Position numbers and translations under genes: made by a program. From the NCBI RefSeq assembly GCF_019966545.1, contig NZ_JAIMIC010000009.1, positions 79,219-143,218 on the forward strand: a stretch of 64,000 bases of DNA. The letters are read 5' to 3'. Every line of letters starts with the position of its first letter. Position 1 is the first letter of the stretch. Under the pieces are notes generated by a model, which had not been told where the DNA came from, ran no database searches, and worked only from the letters and a program-made list of their open reading frames with translations. This DNA comes from Heliomarina baculiformis (GTDB taxonomy: Bacteria > Pseudomonadota > Alphaproteobacteria > Rhodobacterales > Rhodobacteraceae). This document shows, piece by piece, positions 62,662 through 64,000 of the stretch.

Positions 62662-63057
62662 TCAATTGAATGTGGCCAGATATGCGATCACATCCGCCCT
62701 TTCGTCGTCTTTCCGAAGCCCCGCGAAAGTCATCTTTGTCCCGTCGACAAAGTCCTTCGGTTTCTCGAGGAATTCGGCCAGTGCCTCCGGTGTCCAGACC
62801 AGCCCGCCCTCCCCGGCGGCCAGCATGGCATCGGAATAGGAAAATTCTTCGTAGGTGGCCGCATCGCGCCCGACGATGCCGTTCAACACCGGACCGGTCT
62901 TGGATTTGGCATCGGGGCCGACTTCGTGGCAGGCCTTGCATTTGCGAAAGACTTTTTCACCCTTTTCGGGATCTCCCGCTTCCTGTGCCAGCGCGACCGA
63001 GCCGGAACAGGCGGTAATTACAATCGTACAGAACGCTTTGAACATGGTGGCTTTCAT
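62662..63057 (-). CDS. Class I cytochrome c (c2/c550-like)
   Basis: A 131-residue exported cytochrome. The signal peptide is MKATMFKAFCTIVITACSGS, cleaved near ALA. Heme c attaches at CKACH in KGEKVFRKCKACHEVGPDA, and GTKMTFAGLRKDDERADVIA holds the axial Met, typical of mitochondrial-type c2/c550. Directly upstream of xoxF (147-bp gap) it probably carries electrons from XoxG to the terminal oxidase. The arrangement resembles the Paracoccus cycB-xoxF region. The ATG at 63057 is chosen since it starts the signal peptide, 14 bp after fghA. Confidence 0.92.
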   Translation of the reverse strand: MKATMFKAFCTIVITACSGSVALAQEAGDPEKGEKVFRKCKACHEVGPDAKSKTGPVLNGIVGRDAATYEEFSYSDAMLAAGEGGLVWTPEALAEFLEKPKDFVDGTKMTFAGLRKDDERADVIAYLATFN

Positions 63058-63071
63058 TGGCTTCCCTTCTT

Positions 63072-63908
63072 TCAGTGCCTGCCGTTCAGCAACCGTTCCG
63101 CGTGCCAATCGACATGATCGCCCGCGAAGGTCGCGACAAAGTAATAGCTATGGTCATAACCCGCCTGCATCCGCACCTGGCCGGGCTGGCGGCGCTTGGC
63201 CATGACGCTCACCAGAGCCTCGGGTTTCAGCAGGTCGAGGAACTGGTCCTGCGAGCCCTGATCAATCAGCAGATCACCCTTCCAGCCATGTTCCTCGAGC
63301 AGGATCGTGGCGTCGTAACAGGACCAGTTCGATTCATCGTCGCCAAGGTATTCGCTCAGTTGCTTGCGCCCCCAGTCCGACCGGGTCGGGTTCACGATCG
63401 GCGCAAAGGCCGACACCGACTGGTAAAGCTCCGGGTTGCGCAGCGCGATCGTCAGGGCACCGTGTCCCCCCATCGAATGGCCGGTGATGCCGTGCCGGTC
63501 GGTCACAGGGAAATTCCGCTCCACGATATCGCGCAGTTCCGAGACGACGTAGTCATACATCCGGAAATGGCTGCTCCACGGATCGCGGGTGGCGTTCACG
63601 TAGAAGCCTGCACCCTGCCCGAGGTCATAGGCTTCGTCATCGGCGACACCCTGACCGCGCGGCGAGGTATCGGGAAAGACCAGCGCAAGTCCAAGATCGG
63701 CGGCATGGGCCTGAAACCCTCCCTTGTTCATGGCGTTTTCATGGGTGCAAGTGAGACCGGAGAGATACCAGAGCACCGGCACCGGGCCGTCTTCGGCCTG
63801 CGGCGGCAGGTAGACGGCAAAGGTCATCTCGACCCCGCAGGTATTCGACGGATGCCGGTAAACCAGCTGCTTGCCGCCGAAACTCTTGTTTTCCGAAACC
63901 AGCTCCAT
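63072..63908 (-). CDS. fghA: S-formylglutathione hydrolase
   Basis: A 278-residue esterase-D family enzyme that hydrolyses S-formylglutathione to formate and glutathione in the cytosol. Signatures are LWYLSGLTCTHENAMNKGG, FPDTSPRG, the nucleophile elbow GHSMGGHGALTIAL and a late catalytic Asp/His (DQGSQDQFL, GYDHSYYFVATF). It follows the class III alcohol dehydrogenase gene by 8 bp, forming the glutathione-dependent formaldehyde oxidation pair, and is followed closely by the cytochrome and xoxF. Length matches the family. Confidence 0.96.
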   Translation of the reverse strand: MELVSENKSFGGKQLVYRHPSNTCGVEMTFAVYLPPQAEDGPVPVLWYLSGLTCTHENAMNKGGFQAHAADLGLALVFPDTSPRGQGVADDEAYDLGQGAGFYVNATRDPWSSHFRMYDYVVSELRDIVERNFPVTDRHGITGHSMGGHGALTIALRNPELYQSVSAFAPIVNPTRSDWGRKQLSEYLGDDESNWSCYDATILLEEHGWKGDLLIDQGSQDQFLDLLKPEALVSVMAKRRQPGQVRMQAGYDHSYYFVATFAGDHVDWHAERLLNGRH

Positions 63909-63916
63909 GTTCTATC

Positions 63917-64000
63917 CTAGTACTCCACCACGGCCCTGATGGACTTGCCCTCGTGCATGAGGTCGAAGCCCTTGTTGATGTCTTCGAGCTTGAGCTTGTG
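63917..64000 (-). CDS. Class III alcohol dehydrogenase (S-hydroxymethylglutathione dehydrogenase), C-terminus
   Basis: Only the last 27 residues are in the window. They read HKLKLEDINKGFDLMHEGKS followed by IRAVVEY and a TAG stop, the conserved C-terminus of glutathione-dependent formaldehyde dehydrogenase. It oxidises S-hydroxymethylglutathione to S-formylglutathione with NAD, feeding FghA encoded 8 bp downstream. The gene continues beyond the right edge. Confidence 0.88.
   Translation of the reverse strand, partial: HKLKLEDINKGFDLMHEGKSIRAVVEY

Overview
The window looks like a chromosome segment of a marine-type alphaproteobacterium of the Rhodobacterales (Roseobacter/Paracoccus group). 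The basis is moderately high G+C, tightly packed operons with ATGA overlaps, a TRAP-TAXI transporter, a small Rhodobacterales-type hypothetical gene, and a xoxF-fghA-class III alcohol dehydrogenase methanol locus arranged as in methylotrophic Rhodobacterales. No rRNA, tRNA, IS element, phage gene or CRISPR array was seen.

Region 1 (1-26.7 kb) is a hybrid polyketide/non-ribosomal peptide cluster of two divergent operons. The leftward operon carries an Sfp-type phosphopantetheinyl transferase, a MOP-family flippase, a type II thioesterase, a KS-AT-KR-ACP module and a fully reducing KS-AT-DH-ER-KR module that runs off the left edge. The rightward operon carries an NRPS (docking-C-A-PCP, glycine-like code), a PKS (KS-AT-KR-carrier), a second NRPS (docking-C-A-PCP) and two alpha/beta hydrolases whose nucleophile serine is replaced by Arg and by Cys. 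The shared control region holds a 12-bp perfect palindrome. No terminal thioesterase domain is visible, so the release step is unexplained.

Region 2 (26.8-31.7 kb) is a small nitrogen-compound catabolic unit: an M20/ArgE-like deacylase, a LysR regulator, and an operon of a flavin monooxygenase, a RidA protein and a DUF1028 protein. A 15-bp dyad with a T-N11-A core recurs in front of argE, the LysR gene and the monooxygenase operon, which suggests one local regulon.

Region 3 (31.8-38.6 kb) holds a LysR gene divergent from ilvD, an HxlR/SCP2 regulator divergent from a doubled DUF1428 protein plus a glutathione transferase, a gene-poor kilobase with tandem 22-bp repeats, stem-loops and a 60-aa orphan gene, and a pyridoxamine-phosphate-oxidase-fold protein.

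Region 4 (38.6-51.2 kb) is an acyl-CoA catabolic cluster: IclR regulator, class III CoA transferase, four different acyl-CoA dehydrogenases, an enoyl-CoA hydratase, an AcuI/YhdH-type reductase, a fused TRAP permease with a TAXI binding protein (frameshifted here), and an AEC transporter. The likely sequence of events is import, CoA activation, dehydrogenation, hydration and reduction of an unidentified carboxylic acid.

Region 5 (51.3-64 kb) is a lanthanide-type methanol oxidation locus. Class III alcohol dehydrogenase (end only), S-formylglutathione hydrolase, a class I cytochrome c, XoxF with the Asp-Tyr-Asp metal signature, XoxG, XoxJ and a CxxxCW protein lie leftward. A SoxYZ-like carrier lies on the opposite strand. 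Downstream is a leftward operon with a PQQ-system binding protein, a YVTN beta-propeller, two ABC transporters and an acidic periplasmic protein of unknown family. Methanol is presumably oxidised in the periplasm with electrons passed to cytochromes c, and formaldehyde is handled by the glutathione pathway.
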